The position numbers and the translations under genes are program-made. From the NCBI GenBank assembly GCA_029983685.1, contig JASBZA010000008.1, forward strand, positions 1 through 64,000: a DNA stretch of 64,000 nt, read 5' to 3'. Positions 1-9,215 of this stretch are shown piece by piece. The first letter of the stretch is position 1. The number at the start of each line of letters is the position of its first letter. The notes under the pieces were generated by a model. That model was not told the origin of the DNA, ran no database searches, and worked only from the letters and a program-made list of their open reading frames with translations. Origin of the DNA: Oscillospiraceae bacterium. Its GTDB lineage: Bacteria > Bacillota > Clostridia > Saccharofermentanales > Fastidiosipilaceae.

Positions 1-60
1 CGCAAGTTGTTTTCGTTTCATAAACTGTTTCAACTTACAACATTATTCTAGGAGGCAAGT

Positions 61-1299
61 ATGAAACCATTAACCGCAATTCTAATGGGAGCCGGAGCAA
101 GAGGACAAATTTATGCCCGCTATGCCAAAGAGCATCCGGATCAACTGAAAATCGTTGCCGTGGCCGAACCTCAAGCTGATCGTCGAGCCTTAGTTTGTCG
201 CGAGTATAACATCGACAAAGATTTAGCCTTTGATACATGGGAGGCGCTTTTAGACCGGCCTAAAATAGCTGATATTGCCCTAATATGTACGTTGGATGAC
301 GTGCATACCGAGCCCGGCCTGAAAGCCCTTAAGCAAGGCTACCATGTGCTTTTAGAAAAACCCATGAGCAATAAGGAAGAGGAGTGTATTGCTATAGCTC
401 GGGCAGCTAAAGAGGCCGGAAAGGTTTTAAGCATCTGCCACGTATTACGCTATACGCCCTTTTACGGCACCATTAAAGCCCTCATTGATGATGGTAAAAT
501 CGGAGAAGTGGCCAGTCTGACGGCTATCGAGAACGTAGGCTATTGGCATCATGCACATAGCTTCGTTAGAGGTAATTGGCGTAATAGTAAAGAAACCAGC
601 CCTATGATATTACAGAAAAGCTGCCATGATATGGATATTTTACTTTGGCTTTCGGGCCAAAGATGCACCAAGGTTTCCAGTTTCGGAAGTCTAAAACATT
701 TTAATAGGGATCATGCGCCCAAAGGCGCTCCGGAAAGGTGTATAGACGGCTGTCCGCATGAGAATAGTTGCCCTTATGCTGCTCAGAAAATCTATCTGAC
801 CGACAACATTAAATGGCCGACGGATACCATTACCACCGATTTGAGCTATGAAGGCCGCTTGAAGGCGTTAAAAGAAGGTCCCTACGGCCGTTGTGTTTAT
901 CGATGTGATAATGATGTTGTCGACAGGCAAGTGGTTAACTTAGAATTTGACCAAGGTGCGGTAGCCAGCTTTACCATGACAGCCTTTACGACCGACCGGG
1001 CCAGACAAATTAAAATTACCGGTACAGAGGGTCAGATTTCAGCCGATATGAATACCAACAAAATAGTCCTACACCGCTTTGACAATGAAGACCCTATGGA
1101 AATCGAACCAAAAGGTCAAGATGATGCGAACAATTATGGCCATGGCGGTGGTGATTACTATCTTATGAAAGATTTTGTCCAAGCCGTACAGAATGCCAGT
1201 GTAGACACGCTCTCTTCGGCAGAGGTTTCTCTCCAGAGCCATCTTATTTGCTTCGCGGCCGAAAAATCGCGCTTAGAAGGGGTTGTAGTGAACTTATAA
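61..1299 (+). CDS. Gfo/Idh/MocA-family NAD(P)-dependent oxidoreductase
   Basis: A 412-residue cytoplasmic sugar or inositol-type dehydrogenase; the substrate cannot be read from sequence. The N-terminal Rossmann fold has the dinucleotide loop GAGARG (residues 10-15), and the family's EKP motif is at 99-101, where the lysine normally takes part in catalysis. Two cysteine groups, C227/C231/C237 and C278/C282, sit in the C-terminal substrate domain and look like a metal site. The start is supported by AGGAGG eight bases upstream. It stands alone on the plus strand, and its 3' end overlaps the convergent MBL gene by 6 bases with no terminator between. Family assignment is secure; function is open. 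Confidence 0.88.
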   Translation: MKPLTAILMGAGARGQIYARYAKEHPDQLKIVAVAEPQADRRALVCREYNIDKDLAFDTWEALLDRPKIADIALICTLDDVHTEPGLKALKQGYHVLLEKPMSNKEEECIAIARAAKEAGKVLSICHVLRYTPFYGTIKALIDDGKIGEVASLTAIENVGYWHHAHSFVRGNWRNSKETSPMILQKSCHDMDILLWLSGQRCTKVSSFGSLKHFNRDHAPKGAPERCIDGCPHENSCPYAAQKIYLTDNIKWPTDTITTDLSYEGRLKALKEGPYGRCVYRCDNDVVDRQVVNLEFDQGAVASFTMTAFTTDRARQIKITGTEGQISADMNTNKIVLHRFDNEDPMEIEPKGQDDANNYGHGGGDYYLMKDFVQAVQNASVDTLSSAEVSLQSHLICFAAEKSRLEGVVVNL

Positions 1300-1947
1300 C
1301 CAGGGATTCATCTGAAGTAGCGTTGCCCAAGTGGTGTCGGGACCGTGTCCGGATAATACAGGAAGATTCGGCTGAAAGTTTAACTTTTTGGCTAGGTTTT
1401 TTAGTTTAGCCAAAGAATGCGCCATTTCTTCTTGGGAAGCTCCGGGCAAATCGGTTCTTCCGATGGCGTCTTGGAACACCACATCACCTGTAAAAAGCGC
1501 AATATGCTCATGACTATTTTTTAAAAGCAAGAGAACCGAGCCTGGACTGTGACCGGGACATGAGAAAACTTCTAAATTCAGTTCTTTGTCCAACGTCAGG
1601 CATTGACCTTCAACAAGAGACTTATTGGGCTCAGGGTAAATTATGGGCATGCCGAATAGAGCCGAGACGTTTTTGGTCTCATCTTGTGCCATGTTGCTGT
1701 CGGCCTGACTCATATAAAAAGAGATGTCGGGCCGGTGCTTTAGCCATGCCTCTGCAGACAGGTTATGATCAAAATGACCGTGGGTTGACACCAGCATCCG
1801 GACTTTATCGGCAAGATTGGTTTCTATCTTGTCAGGGCTCGCTACCGGGTCAATTAGGACATAGCTTTCAGATGTGTGAATCCCATAAGAATTTGCCTGG
1901 ATTGCCCATCCGGGACAGAAATCGACATAAGCGTTAATTGTCGGCAT
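1294..1947 (-). CDS. MBL-fold metallo-hydrolase, glyoxalase II-like
   Basis: A 217-residue metallo-beta-lactamase-fold hydrolase. The dinuclear zinc motif THGHFDH is at residues 55-61. The downstream GHSPGS and the FTGD block before IGRTDLPG match the glyoxalase II-like branch, which hydrolyses thioesters such as hydroxyacyl-glutathione or related thiols. There is no signal peptide. It is the last gene of a leftward block, with a 57-residue membrane peptide gene 15 bases upstream. Its stop overlaps the end of the plus-strand oxidoreductase. Family is certain; the natural thiol substrate is unknown, and glutathione itself is unlikely in such anaerobes (inference). Confidence 0.88.
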   Translation of the reverse strand: MPTINAYVDFCPGWAIQANSYGIHTSESYVLIDPVASPDKIETNLADKVRMLVSTHGHFDHNLSAEAWLKHRPDISFYMSQADSNMAQDETKNVSALFGMPIIYPEPNKSLVEGQCLTLDKELNLEVFSCPGHSPGSVLLLLKNSHEHIALFTGDVVFQDAIGRTDLPGASQEEMAHSLAKLKNLAKKLNFQPNLPVLSGHGPDTTWATLLQMNPWL

Positions 1948-1962
1948 GGCTTACCGTCTTAG

Positions 1963-2136
1963 CTATTCTTTTTTTGACAAAATGACCTTGGCCAAAACAT
2001 AAACGATTAATACTACGACCAAGATAATCATAAGGACTTTAAAGGTCGTAGCTGCCAAAAATTTGAAGACTTTACCTAAAATTGCCAGAACCATCAAGGC
2101 CAGCAAGATAGCAATAAAAGCAATAGTTTTTTTCAT
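1963..2136 (-). CDS. small membrane protein (57 aa)
   Basis: A short ORF starting at 2136 with ribosome site AGAAGGA nine to ten bases upstream. It encodes 57 residues. The peptide is almost wholly hydrophobic: MKK start, a segment at about 5-20, a short KVFKF break, a second segment at about 31-52, and a basic SKKE end. This suggests a two-helix membrane peptide. Good RBS, close coupling to the MBL gene and amino-acid composition support it as a real gene. No family recognised. A 15-base palindrome (2157-2171) with TATA-rich arms lies 20-35 bases upstream. Confidence 0.68.
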   Translation of the reverse strand: MKKTIAFIAILLALMVLAILGKVFKFLAATTFKVLMIILVVVLIVYVLAKVILSKKE

Positions 2137-2156
2137 AGAGTGTCATTATCCTTCTT

Positions 2157-2171
2157 TTCTATAATATAGAA
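2157..2171. promoter_or_regulatory. perfect 7-1-7 palindrome in the promoter area of the small membrane gene
   Basis: TTCTATA, one A, then TATAGAA: a perfect inverted repeat placed where the minus-strand -10 element of the 57-residue membrane gene would lie. No matching -35 was found, so this may be an operator, an AT-rich -10, or both. Confidence 0.35.
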
Positions 2172-2264
2172 TAAGTCTAACAGCTTGAGATTATTTTATC
2201 TAGAACTTTTTTTAGAATACAAGGATAGGCTTAGCATCATTTCTTATGAATCGAAAATCCGAAA

Positions 2265-3038
2265 TTATAGCTGTGTATCAGACCTGACAAGTAATTCTCC
2301 CAATGCTAAATCTTCCGGCCTGGTCAATTTGAAATTTAACATGGAACCTTCTGACCGGAAAACTTCAATACCGATCTCTTGGGCAATGCGGACGTCATCC
2401 GTATAAAGTGATTCTGTGTCAGGATTTTGGCGAATCTTTTCTGCTACTTTAAGATTGGCGTCATAGAGAGTATTGAAATGAAAGGCCTGAGGCGTTTGTA
2501 TGCGATAGAGATTTTCTCGGTCTACGGTTTGGCCCAGTAGGCCTTTTTCGGAGTTGGACTTGTCTTCCAGGCGGAGGGTGTCATGGATAGGGAGGGCCGG
2601 ACATGCGGCTCCTTTTTCTAAAGCCGTTCGGTAAGCGTCTTGCCAGACTTCTAAAGGTCCTAAGCACCTGGCACCGTCTTGGACCAGGACCAAACTCTTC
2701 GGAGAAACGCCTTCATGATGAAGCGATTGGAGTGCCAGAAAAACCGATTCCCGCCTGGTTCTGCCGCCCGGGATATAGCTTTCGACGGAATGCTGAAGAC
2801 CATGACTCTCCATTATTTTATTCATGCTTTCTATTTCTTCAGGATGGCAAATAAGATGGATATGGCCTAGCTTGGGGTCGTCTAAGCTTCGGATAAAACG
2901 CACGGCCTTTTCAACGGTCCATACAATAAGCGGCTTATCGGCTAACTTTAGAAATAACTTATTGGTATCAGCTCCCATGCGTTTACCGCGACCGGCTGCG
3001 GCAATTAGGATATGAACTTCAGGATTTAATGGATCCAT
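2265..3038 (-). CDS. ispD: 2-C-methyl-D-erythritol 4-phosphate cytidylyltransferase
   Basis: IspD joins CTP and MEP in the non-mevalonate isoprenoid pathway. The nucleotide-binding loop AAAGRGKRMG is at about residues 13-22, GGRTRRESV at 91-99, and the acidic region YTDD and KLTRPEDL lie near the C terminus. At the usual HDAARP block this protein reads QDGARC (120-125): the Asp and Arg are kept, the His and Pro are not. At 257 residues it is a little longer than the usual 225-240. The start is the ATG at 3038, because AGGAGG lies six bases before it; an ATG 18 bases upstream would have no such site. It follows radA by 8 bases and belongs to the leftward HAD-radA-ispD run. IspF is not nearby. 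Confidence 0.86.
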   Translation of the reverse strand: MDPLNPEVHILIAAAGRGKRMGADTNKLFLKLADKPLIVWTVEKAVRFIRSLDDPKLGHIHLICHPEEIESMNKIMESHGLQHSVESYIPGGRTRRESVFLALQSLHHEGVSPKSLVLVQDGARCLGPLEVWQDAYRTALEKGAACPALPIHDTLRLEDKSNSEKGLLGQTVDRENLYRIQTPQAFHFNTLYDANLKVAEKIRQNPDTESLYTDDVRIAQEIGIEVFRSEGSMLNFKLTRPEDLALGELLVRSDTQL

Positions 3039-3046
3039 AATGCCTC

Positions 3047-4453
3047 CTAGAAACAAATGTCCAAAGCTTCTTGGACTTGATCTACAAATATGACTTCCAA
3101 TCCGGACGCTAAGTCTAGTTTCTGGACTTCTCGCTTGGCAGATCCGGGCAGAAATATATATTCGAAATTAAGGTTTGAAGCTTCTTTTAAACGATCGGAC
3201 AGTCTTGAGACAGGCCGAATTTCTCCGGTAAGTCCTACTTCACCACAAAAAAGCGTTTTGGCGCGAACGGGAAGATTTTTGTAGGAGGATGTTATTGCGG
3301 CTAACAAAGCCAGGTCGGTCGCCGGATCGTCAGCTTGAAGGCCCGATACAACATTAATAAAGGTATCCATATTGGTCAGGGTCATATTAGTTTGCTTTTC
3401 TAACAGTGCCATGAGCATAGAGACGCGATTACGGTCCAGCCCCTGTGCCATACGAAGCGGGCTGGGGTAAGACGTAGTGTTTAAGAGAGCCTGAATCTCT
3501 ATAACGAGAGGTCTGGTCCCTTCTACGATGACACTCAGAGCCGACCCCGGTACCTGTTGCGGCATGGATTCGAGCAGGGCTTCGGATGGGTTTTCGACCG
3601 GCATAAGACCTCGTTCGCCCATTTCGAATAAGGCAACCTCATTGGTAGGGCCGAAACGGTTTTTGACCGCACGGACTAAGCGAAGAGACGAGTACTTGTC
3701 GCCTTCAAAATACAGCACCGTATCCACCATGTGTTCGAGAATTCTGGGGCCTGCCAAATTTCCGGTTTTGGTGACATGGCCGACCAAGATAATGGTGGTG
3801 CCCAGTTTTTTAGCCAGGCGAAGAAAGCCGGCCGCCACGTCCCGAATCTGGTTTGGTGTGCCGGGGGCCGAACCGGTTTGGTCGGAGTATAGCGTTTGGA
3901 TAGAGTCGGCAACGACCAGGCGCGGTTTTAGCTTGCTTATAATGACGGCCAACTTTTCGAAGACCACTTCGGTGCTCAGCTTGATGCCGGAATCTTTAAT
4001 TTGTAGGCGGTCGGACCGAAGTTTGACCTGCTGAGGTGACTCTTCCCCGCAAATATAGAGGATGGGGCCGGTGGTTTTGGCATGAGCCGATGCTTGTAAG
4101 AGTAAGGTGGATTTACCTATGCCGGGATCGCCGCCGACCAGGACCAGTGAGCCCGGGACAAATCCTCCTCCCAGAACACGATCAAATTCGTTTATACCGG
4201 AAGAAAAGTAACTAGCCGCTTCACCGTGTACATTGTCCAGAGTAAGCAGGCTTTCTTCTTTGGCCGAATCTTCATCCAGGAGGTCTCCCAGCCAGCCCTG
4301 GCCCACGCCTGCACCGGAGCCGGATTTGGCCTTGGGAATATTGATTTTCTCCTCGAAGGTATTCCAACCGCCGCAAGAGGGGCACTTACCCAACCAGCCG
4401 CTGGATTCATAGCCGCAGGCCGTACAGTAATAGGTGGTGTTTTTCTTAGCCAT
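3047..4453 (-). CDS. radA: DNA repair protein RadA (Sms)
   Basis: RadA is a RecA-like hexameric helicase that drives branch migration during recombination. Domain order fits the family: a four-cysteine zinc finger (C10, C13, C24, C27), RecA-type ATPase with Walker A GGDPGIGKS (107-115), the diagnostic KNRFG motif (264-268), and a Lon-like C-terminal domain. The length of 468 is typical. The start has AAAGGA upstream. It lies between a HAD phosphatase (19 bases upstream) and ispD (8 bases downstream) on the minus strand. The radA-ispD proximity resembles the Firmicutes clpC-radA-disA-ispD neighbourhood, though disA is absent here. Confidence 0.97.
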   Translation of the reverse strand: MAKKNTTYYCTACGYESSGWLGKCPSCGGWNTFEEKINIPKAKSGSGAGVGQGWLGDLLDEDSAKEESLLTLDNVHGEAASYFSSGINEFDRVLGGGFVPGSLVLVGGDPGIGKSTLLLQASAHAKTTGPILYICGEESPQQVKLRSDRLQIKDSGIKLSTEVVFEKLAVIISKLKPRLVVADSIQTLYSDQTGSAPGTPNQIRDVAAGFLRLAKKLGTTIILVGHVTKTGNLAGPRILEHMVDTVLYFEGDKYSSLRLVRAVKNRFGPTNEVALFEMGERGLMPVENPSEALLESMPQQVPGSALSVIVEGTRPLVIEIQALLNTTSYPSPLRMAQGLDRNRVSMLMALLEKQTNMTLTNMDTFINVVSGLQADDPATDLALLAAITSSYKNLPVRAKTLFCGEVGLTGEIRPVSRLSDRLKEASNLNFEYIFLPGSAKREVQKLDLASGLEVIFVDQVQEALDICF

Positions 4454-4472
4454 GGGAAGTCCTTTCTTAAAT

Positions 4473-5156
4473 TTAGTCTAAGTAAATAGCCAGGTTAGCT
4501 TCTTCTTGTAAAGTTGGCCAATAGGATTCTTGGACACGGTCGTGGACAGCGACGGTATAGAAACCGCCCGAATTGGCAGACCTTAATGCGAAGAGGCTGT
4601 CTTCATAAACGGCTATATTCCCGGGCAACTCACCCCATTTTGAAGCAGCCATTTGAAAAACGCGGTCGTCACGTTTATGGATGCCCAAGGTTTCGGTTGA
4701 TAAGACGAAATCAAAGTAAGACAGAATGTCCAAGCGGCCCAGGCAAAGCCTTATTAAAGGTTCGGCTGTGGCAGAAGCTACACAGAGGCGGCCGCCTTTT
4801 TCTTTCCAGGCATCCAGGTAAGAGACGACATGGGCCTTCAGTGGGATATCTTCGGCATAGTGGTGTGCCATGAGGGCGTTTATGCCTTCTGTGATGGTCT
4901 TGGCGTCGGGAAGAGGCGTTTCGGCTATGCCGGATTCGGGGAACTCGGTGCTAAAGTGGTCCAGGAAAGTTTGTGCCGCTTCCGTAGCGGTCTGGGTAGA
5001 AATTTTCTCGAAAAGATTGGGCGGGATATTTTTGATGCCCATGGATCTGAGATATTCTTCAGGCAATTGAGCCCAATAGGGCATAGAGTCGATTAGGGTA
5101 CCGTCCATATCGAAAATAGCGTATGACTTGTCCGGCATGGCAATATTAGAAGACAT
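4473..5156 (-). CDS. HAD-superfamily phosphatase, beta-phosphoglucomutase-like
   Basis: A 227-residue haloacid dehalogenase-type phosphatase. The nucleophile motif FDMDGTL is at residues 15-21 (D16 nucleophile, D18 acid/base). The second motif is at CVASATAEP, and YEDSLFALRSA supplies the C-terminal acidic motif. A helical cap of roughly 80 residues follows motif I, as in subfamily I phosphosugar phosphatases and mutases. Start chosen for the long GGAGGAAGG site just upstream. It heads the leftward run to radA and ispD. Substrate unknown. Confidence 0.85.
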   Translation of the reverse strand: MSSNIAMPDKSYAIFDMDGTLIDSMPYWAQLPEEYLRSMGIKNIPPNLFEKISTQTATEAAQTFLDHFSTEFPESGIAETPLPDAKTITEGINALMAHHYAEDIPLKAHVVSYLDAWKEKGGRLCVASATAEPLIRLCLGRLDILSYFDFVLSTETLGIHKRDDRVFQMAASKWGELPGNIAVYEDSLFALRSANSGGFYTVAVHDRVQESYWPTLQEEANLAIYLD

Positions 5157-5318
5157 GACTTTCCTTCCTCCGTATCACTTTCTTGTTCTTATCGATTCTA
5201 CCTTATTTGGCCCGGTAAGTCGCTTAAAGCACGGTCTTGGTTTATAATAATAAGAATTGATTTGGGCTTGAAGCCGTGCCTTTGGCCCAATACTCTGTGA
5301 GATTTCTAGGGAGGCAAT

Positions 5319-6590
5319 ATGAAGCAACAAGCGCCCAAGGGGACCCAGGACCTTTTACCGGAAGTCACCTTAAATTGGCAATATGTCGAGAGAACATTCG
5401 AGGATTTATGCAAGCTTTATGGCTACGAGGAGATTCGTATCCCGACCTTTGAGCACAGCGAAGTATTTCAGCGCGGTGTGGGGGAGACCACCGATGTCGT
5501 TCAGAAGGAGATGTACACCTTCGAAGATAAGGGAGGCAGGTCTTTGACCCTCCGCCCCGAAGGTACGGCGGGTGTCGTTCGGGCCTATGTCGAGAACGGT
5601 ATGGGGTCTAAGACTTCACCGCAACGTCTTTTTTATGTTATCACCGCTTTCCGTTACGAGAATGTGCAAAAGGGCCGTTATAGAGAGTTCCACCAAATGG
5701 GAGTGGAAGCTTTCGGGGCCAAAGGACCTCACATCGATGCGGAAGTTTTGGCCATGTTGGATCATTACTTTGAAGAGTTGGGTTTAAAAGACTATGCCCT
5801 TCACATTAACAGCATCGGATGCCCCAACTGCCGGGCCCAATATCGAGAGGCGCTGCTTGCCTATTTACGCCCTAAGAAAGATCAGTTGTGTCAGGATTGC
5901 CAAAACCGCATGGAAGAAAATCCGTTGAGAGTTTTGGACTGCAAAGAGAAGTCTTGCCAAGACGTTACCAAGGATGCACCTTTGATTCTGGACTATTTGG
6001 ACGAAGAGTGTAAAGACCACTTTGACACGTTAAAAGGCCTCCTGGACGATATGGGCATCTCCTATAAAGTAGACCCTAGAATTGTCCGCGGCCTTGATTA
6101 CTACACCAAGACCGTCTTCGAATTTGTTTCCGAGAATGTGGGCACTCAGGGAACCATCTGCGGCGGCGGTCGCTACGACGGCCTGGTCGAAGCTCTGGGA
6201 GGACCTTCTACACCCGGTATCGGCTTTGCCATGGGAGAAGAAAGGCTCTTGATGGAGCTGGAAGCCCAAGGCTTGGTGAAGCCGCACAGCTTAGAGACCA
6301 CGCTTTATATTGCAAACTTAAATGACGCGGCCCATACCGAGGCTCAGGCTTTGGCCCAAGCTTTGCGTCGTCGGGGGATTTCGGTCCAGTATGATTTGAT
6401 GGATCGGTCGCTTAGAGCTCAGATGAAATACGCCGGCAAAAACAACATGGATTATATTTTGGTTTTGGGTGAAGACGAGTTGGCCCGGGGAAAAGTCATG
6501 CTGAGAAGTTTGGTGGATCGTGACAAGGAAGAGGTCGAGGTAGGCCTTCATGATATAGATACCTTGGCAGAGATTTTGGCCGAAGACTAA
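5319..6590 (+). CDS. hisS: histidyl-tRNA synthetase
   Basis: Class II aminoacyl-tRNA synthetase charging tRNA-His. The N-terminal KGTQDLLP, motif 2 (RYENVQKGRYREFHQ), the histidine motif RGLDYYTKTVFEF and the C-terminal anticodon-binding domain are all present. The insertion carries a CPNC and CQDC cysteine set, often seen in Firmicutes HisRS. The length of 423 is normal. GGGAGG precedes the ATG. A TATAAT box lies at 5243-5248 without a clear -35. The short leader has a small hairpin (TTGGGC 5262-5267 with GCCCAA 5285-5290) but no T-box. aspS follows 61 bases later. Confidence 0.97.
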   Translation: MKQQAPKGTQDLLPEVTLNWQYVERTFEDLCKLYGYEEIRIPTFEHSEVFQRGVGETTDVVQKEMYTFEDKGGRSLTLRPEGTAGVVRAYVENGMGSKTSPQRLFYVITAFRYENVQKGRYREFHQMGVEAFGAKGPHIDAEVLAMLDHYFEELGLKDYALHINSIGCPNCRAQYREALLAYLRPKKDQLCQDCQNRMEENPLRVLDCKEKSCQDVTKDAPLILDYLDEECKDHFDTLKGLLDDMGISYKVDPRIVRGLDYYTKTVFEFVSENVGTQGTICGGGRYDGLVEALGGPSTPGIGFAMGEERLLMELEAQGLVKPHSLETTLYIANLNDAAHTEAQALAQALRRRGISVQYDLMDRSLRAQMKYAGKNNMDYILVLGEDELARGKVMLRSLVDRDKEEVEVGLHDIDTLAEILAED

Positions 6591-6651
6591 GACGAAACTA
6601 GTCTATAATAAGGAAAAAATTAGGCTTTAAGGAAAATAATAGGAGATAGAG

Positions 6652-8448
6652 ATGGAATCATTAGAAGGTCTTAAGAGAACGGCCCTCTGTGCCGACCTGA
6701 GTGAAGAGAGCCTGGAGCAGGAAGTGACCCTGATGGGCTGGTGCCAAGTCCAAAGAGACTTAGGTGGCCTTATTTTTATCAGTTTAAGAGACAGATCCGG
6801 CATTATGCAGCTGGTGGTGGACGAGGAGTCCCCGGAAGCGGTCCGCGATAAGGCTTCCAAAGTCAGAAGCGAATATGTTTTGGCTGTTAAAGGCTTGATG
6901 CGTGAAAGAGAAAATCCCAATCCCGAGATGAAGACCGGTCTCTGGGAGATTCACGTCAATGAACTTAGAATTCTTAGCCAGTCCAAGACGCCGCCGTTTT
7001 ATATTGAAGAAGAATCGGATGTTAAAGAGAGTTTGCGCCTAAAGCACCGCTATCTGGACCTCAGAAGGTCTCCTATGCAAAGAAATTTGAATGTGCGTTC
7101 CGATATTACGAACTTCACCCGTCAGTTTTTCAGCCAGGAAGGTTTCTTGGATATTGAGACCCCCATGTTGGGTAAGTCTACACCGGAAGGGGCCAGAGAC
7201 TACCTGGTTCCGTCCAGAATTTTCCCCGGTAAGTTCTTTGCCTTGCCGCAAAGCCCTCAGCTCTATAAGCAGCTTCTTATGGTGTCAGGGGTAGATCGCT
7301 ATTTCCAGATTGCCAAATGCTTCCGCGACGAAGACTTAAGAGCCGATCGTCAGCCGGAGTTTACACAAATCGACTTGGAGATGTCTTTCGTTAAGCAAGA
7401 AGACGTCATGAGCCTGGTCGAATCTTATCTGAAGGCTTTGTGGGTGGAAGTCAAAGGACAACATGTTGAAGACGCCTTCCCCCGCCTGACCTGGGAAGAA
7501 GCCATGCGGCGATTCGGTTCGGACAAACCCGATATCCGTTTCGGCATGGAATTACAAGATATTTCGGACTTGGTGAAGGATACAGACTTTAAGGTCTTTA
7601 CCTCGGCGATTGAAGCGGGCGGCAGGGTTGAGCTTATCGTCGCACCCGGTGCCGGTAGCATGACTCGTAAAGAAATTGATAAGCTCCAAGACTTTGTAAA
7701 AGACTACGGAGCAGGCGGCCTGGCCTGGCTGGTTCCCGGAGAGACCTGGCGTGGTTCTATCCTGAAGTTTATGGACGATGAACTTCTTTCTAAGCTTAAA
7801 GAGGAAACAGCAGCTAAGGACGGTGACCTCCTTCTTATCGTTTCAGACCGCAATTTCAGGACCGTGCAGACGGCTTTGGGTGCGCTTAGATCGCACTTGG
7901 GTAAAATGTTGGAGCTCTATGATCCTTCAACCGACGCCTTTTGCTGGGTGACCGACTTCCCCCTCCTGGAGTGGGACGAGGAAGAGAAGCGCTTCGTGGC
8001 CGTCCACCATCCTTTTACCATGCCGAACGAAGAGGATTTGGATCTCTTAGACAAAGACCCCGGCAAGGTCCGAGCGTTGGCCTATGACATCGTTTTAAAC
8101 GGCTACGAATTGGGCGGAGGCTCTATCCGTATTCACGACCAGGACCTGCAAAACAAGATGTTCGAGCTCTTGGGTTTCAGCAAGGAGCAGGCCTACGAGA
8201 ACTTCTCCTTCTTATTGGAAGCCTTCCAATACGGCGTGCCGCCTCATGGTGGTTTGGCCATCGGCTTAGACCGTTTGGTTATGCTGGCTTTGGGCATTGA
8301 TAATATTAAAGAAGTCATTGCCTTCCCCAAGGTACAAAGCTCGGCCGACCTGATGACCCGGGCACCCGGCTTTGTTTCGGACCGGCAATTAGAAGATTTG
8401 AGCTTGGCTGTGAATACGTCAGAGCCCGAAAAGGCACAAGAGGAATAA
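6652..8448 (+). CDS. aspS: aspartyl-tRNA synthetase (bacterial type with GAD domain)
   Basis: Class II synthetase for aspartate. It has an N-terminal OB-fold anticodon domain, motif 2 with FRDEDLRADRQPEFTQ, the bacterial GAD insertion, and motif 3 GLAIGLDRLVML near the end. At 598 residues it matches bacterial AspRS. GGAG lies upstream of the ATG, and a TATAAT box at 6604-6609 may give extra transcription. It follows hisS as in many Firmicutes and is followed 7 bases later by lepB. Whether it also charges tRNA-Asn cannot be told from the sequence. Confidence 0.97.
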   Translation: MESLEGLKRTALCADLSEESLEQEVTLMGWCQVQRDLGGLIFISLRDRSGIMQLVVDEESPEAVRDKASKVRSEYVLAVKGLMRERENPNPEMKTGLWEIHVNELRILSQSKTPPFYIEEESDVKESLRLKHRYLDLRRSPMQRNLNVRSDITNFTRQFFSQEGFLDIETPMLGKSTPEGARDYLVPSRIFPGKFFALPQSPQLYKQLLMVSGVDRYFQIAKCFRDEDLRADRQPEFTQIDLEMSFVKQEDVMSLVESYLKALWVEVKGQHVEDAFPRLTWEEAMRRFGSDKPDIRFGMELQDISDLVKDTDFKVFTSAIEAGGRVELIVAPGAGSMTRKEIDKLQDFVKDYGAGGLAWLVPGETWRGSILKFMDDELLSKLKEETAAKDGDLLLIVSDRNFRTVQTALGALRSHLGKMLELYDPSTDAFCWVTDFPLLEWDEEEKRFVAVHHPFTMPNEEDLDLLDKDPGKVRALAYDIVLNGYELGGGSIRIHDQDLQNKMFELLGFSKEQAYENFSFLLEAFQYGVPPHGGLAIGLDRLVMLALGIDNIKEVIAFPKVQSSADLMTRAPGFVSDRQLEDLSLAVNTSEPEKAQEE

Positions 8449-8455
8449 GGCAAAG

Positions 8456-9190
8456 ATGACAGATAATGAAAATAAAACAAATGAACAAAACGAGAAGCAG
8501 GAAGTAAGGCCGGTCCGTATCGAGATGGATGCGCCCCATATTAGGCCTACTTACTTAAATTATATTCCGGATACGCCCGAAACCGAGCCTGCTCCGGATA
8601 GGCGAGAAGTCTTGCCGGAAGAGCAGGATATTTATTCGGACCATGATAAGACCAGTGTACTTATAGAGGTCTTGGATTGGATTCGTTATATTTTGATTGC
8701 TGTCATCGTAGGTCTTCTCTTATCGTACTTTGTCATTCAAAGAAGTGCTGTGGTAGGGTCTTCGATGGAGCCCTCTCTCTTGAATCAAGATCAACTTTTG
8801 GTAGAAAAGGTAAGCCCGCACTTTACACTCCCGGCAAGAGGAGCGATTGTTACAGTGGATTCTAACTTCTTACCTAACTATCGCCATAATGAGATGCTGG
8901 TCAAAAGGGTTATAGCAAGACCCGGCGATACCATCGACTTTGTAGACGGCAAAGTTTATATCAATAACGAAGAATTGGATGAAACTTACTTGCCTGAGGA
9001 TACTTATACGATGGCGCCGGCTGATTGGGAGGGACCCCTTACCTTAGATGAAGACCATGTCTACGTTCTGGGCGATAACAGAGCCTACAGTGCCGACTCC
9101 AGAATCTTTGGTCCTGTGCCCAGAGACTCTATCGTGGGACATGTCCTCATCAGGATTTATCCCTTCGCCAGGTTTGGCATACCAAGATAA
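8456..9190 (+). CDS. lepB: signal peptidase I
   Basis: Membrane-bound serine protease that removes signal peptides outside the cytoplasmic membrane. An acidic N-terminal cytoplasmic region of about 70 residues is followed by one transmembrane helix (about 75-97). Catalytic Ser103 lies in GSSMEP, and catalytic Lys150 in VKRVIARPGD. The box LGDNRAYSADSR is near the end. The N-terminal tail is longer than in most Gram-positive enzymes. It starts 7 bases after aspS, and lepA follows after 25 bases, so the three were probably transcribed together. Confidence 0.95.
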   Translation: MTDNENKTNEQNEKQEVRPVRIEMDAPHIRPTYLNYIPDTPETEPAPDRREVLPEEQDIYSDHDKTSVLIEVLDWIRYILIAVIVGLLLSYFVIQRSAVVGSSMEPSLLNQDQLLVEKVSPHFTLPARGAIVTVDSNFLPNYRHNEMLVKRVIARPGDTIDFVDGKVYINNEELDETYLPEDTYTMAPADWEGPLTLDEDHVYVLGDNRAYSADSRIFGPVPRDSIVGHVLIRIYPFARFGIPR

Positions 9191-9215
9191 TTTCAATCAT
9201 AAGGAGGCAAAACCT

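Noticed and set aside
5255..5318. T-box before hisS
   Set aside because: The leader is about 64 bases, and the AGGGTGG-type sequence and terminator are absent; only a small hairpin is seen.
9048..9215. N-terminal extension of LepA
   Set aside because: The in-frame extension overlaps lepB, lacks an RBS and is not part of the family; TTG at 9216 has an ideal RBS.
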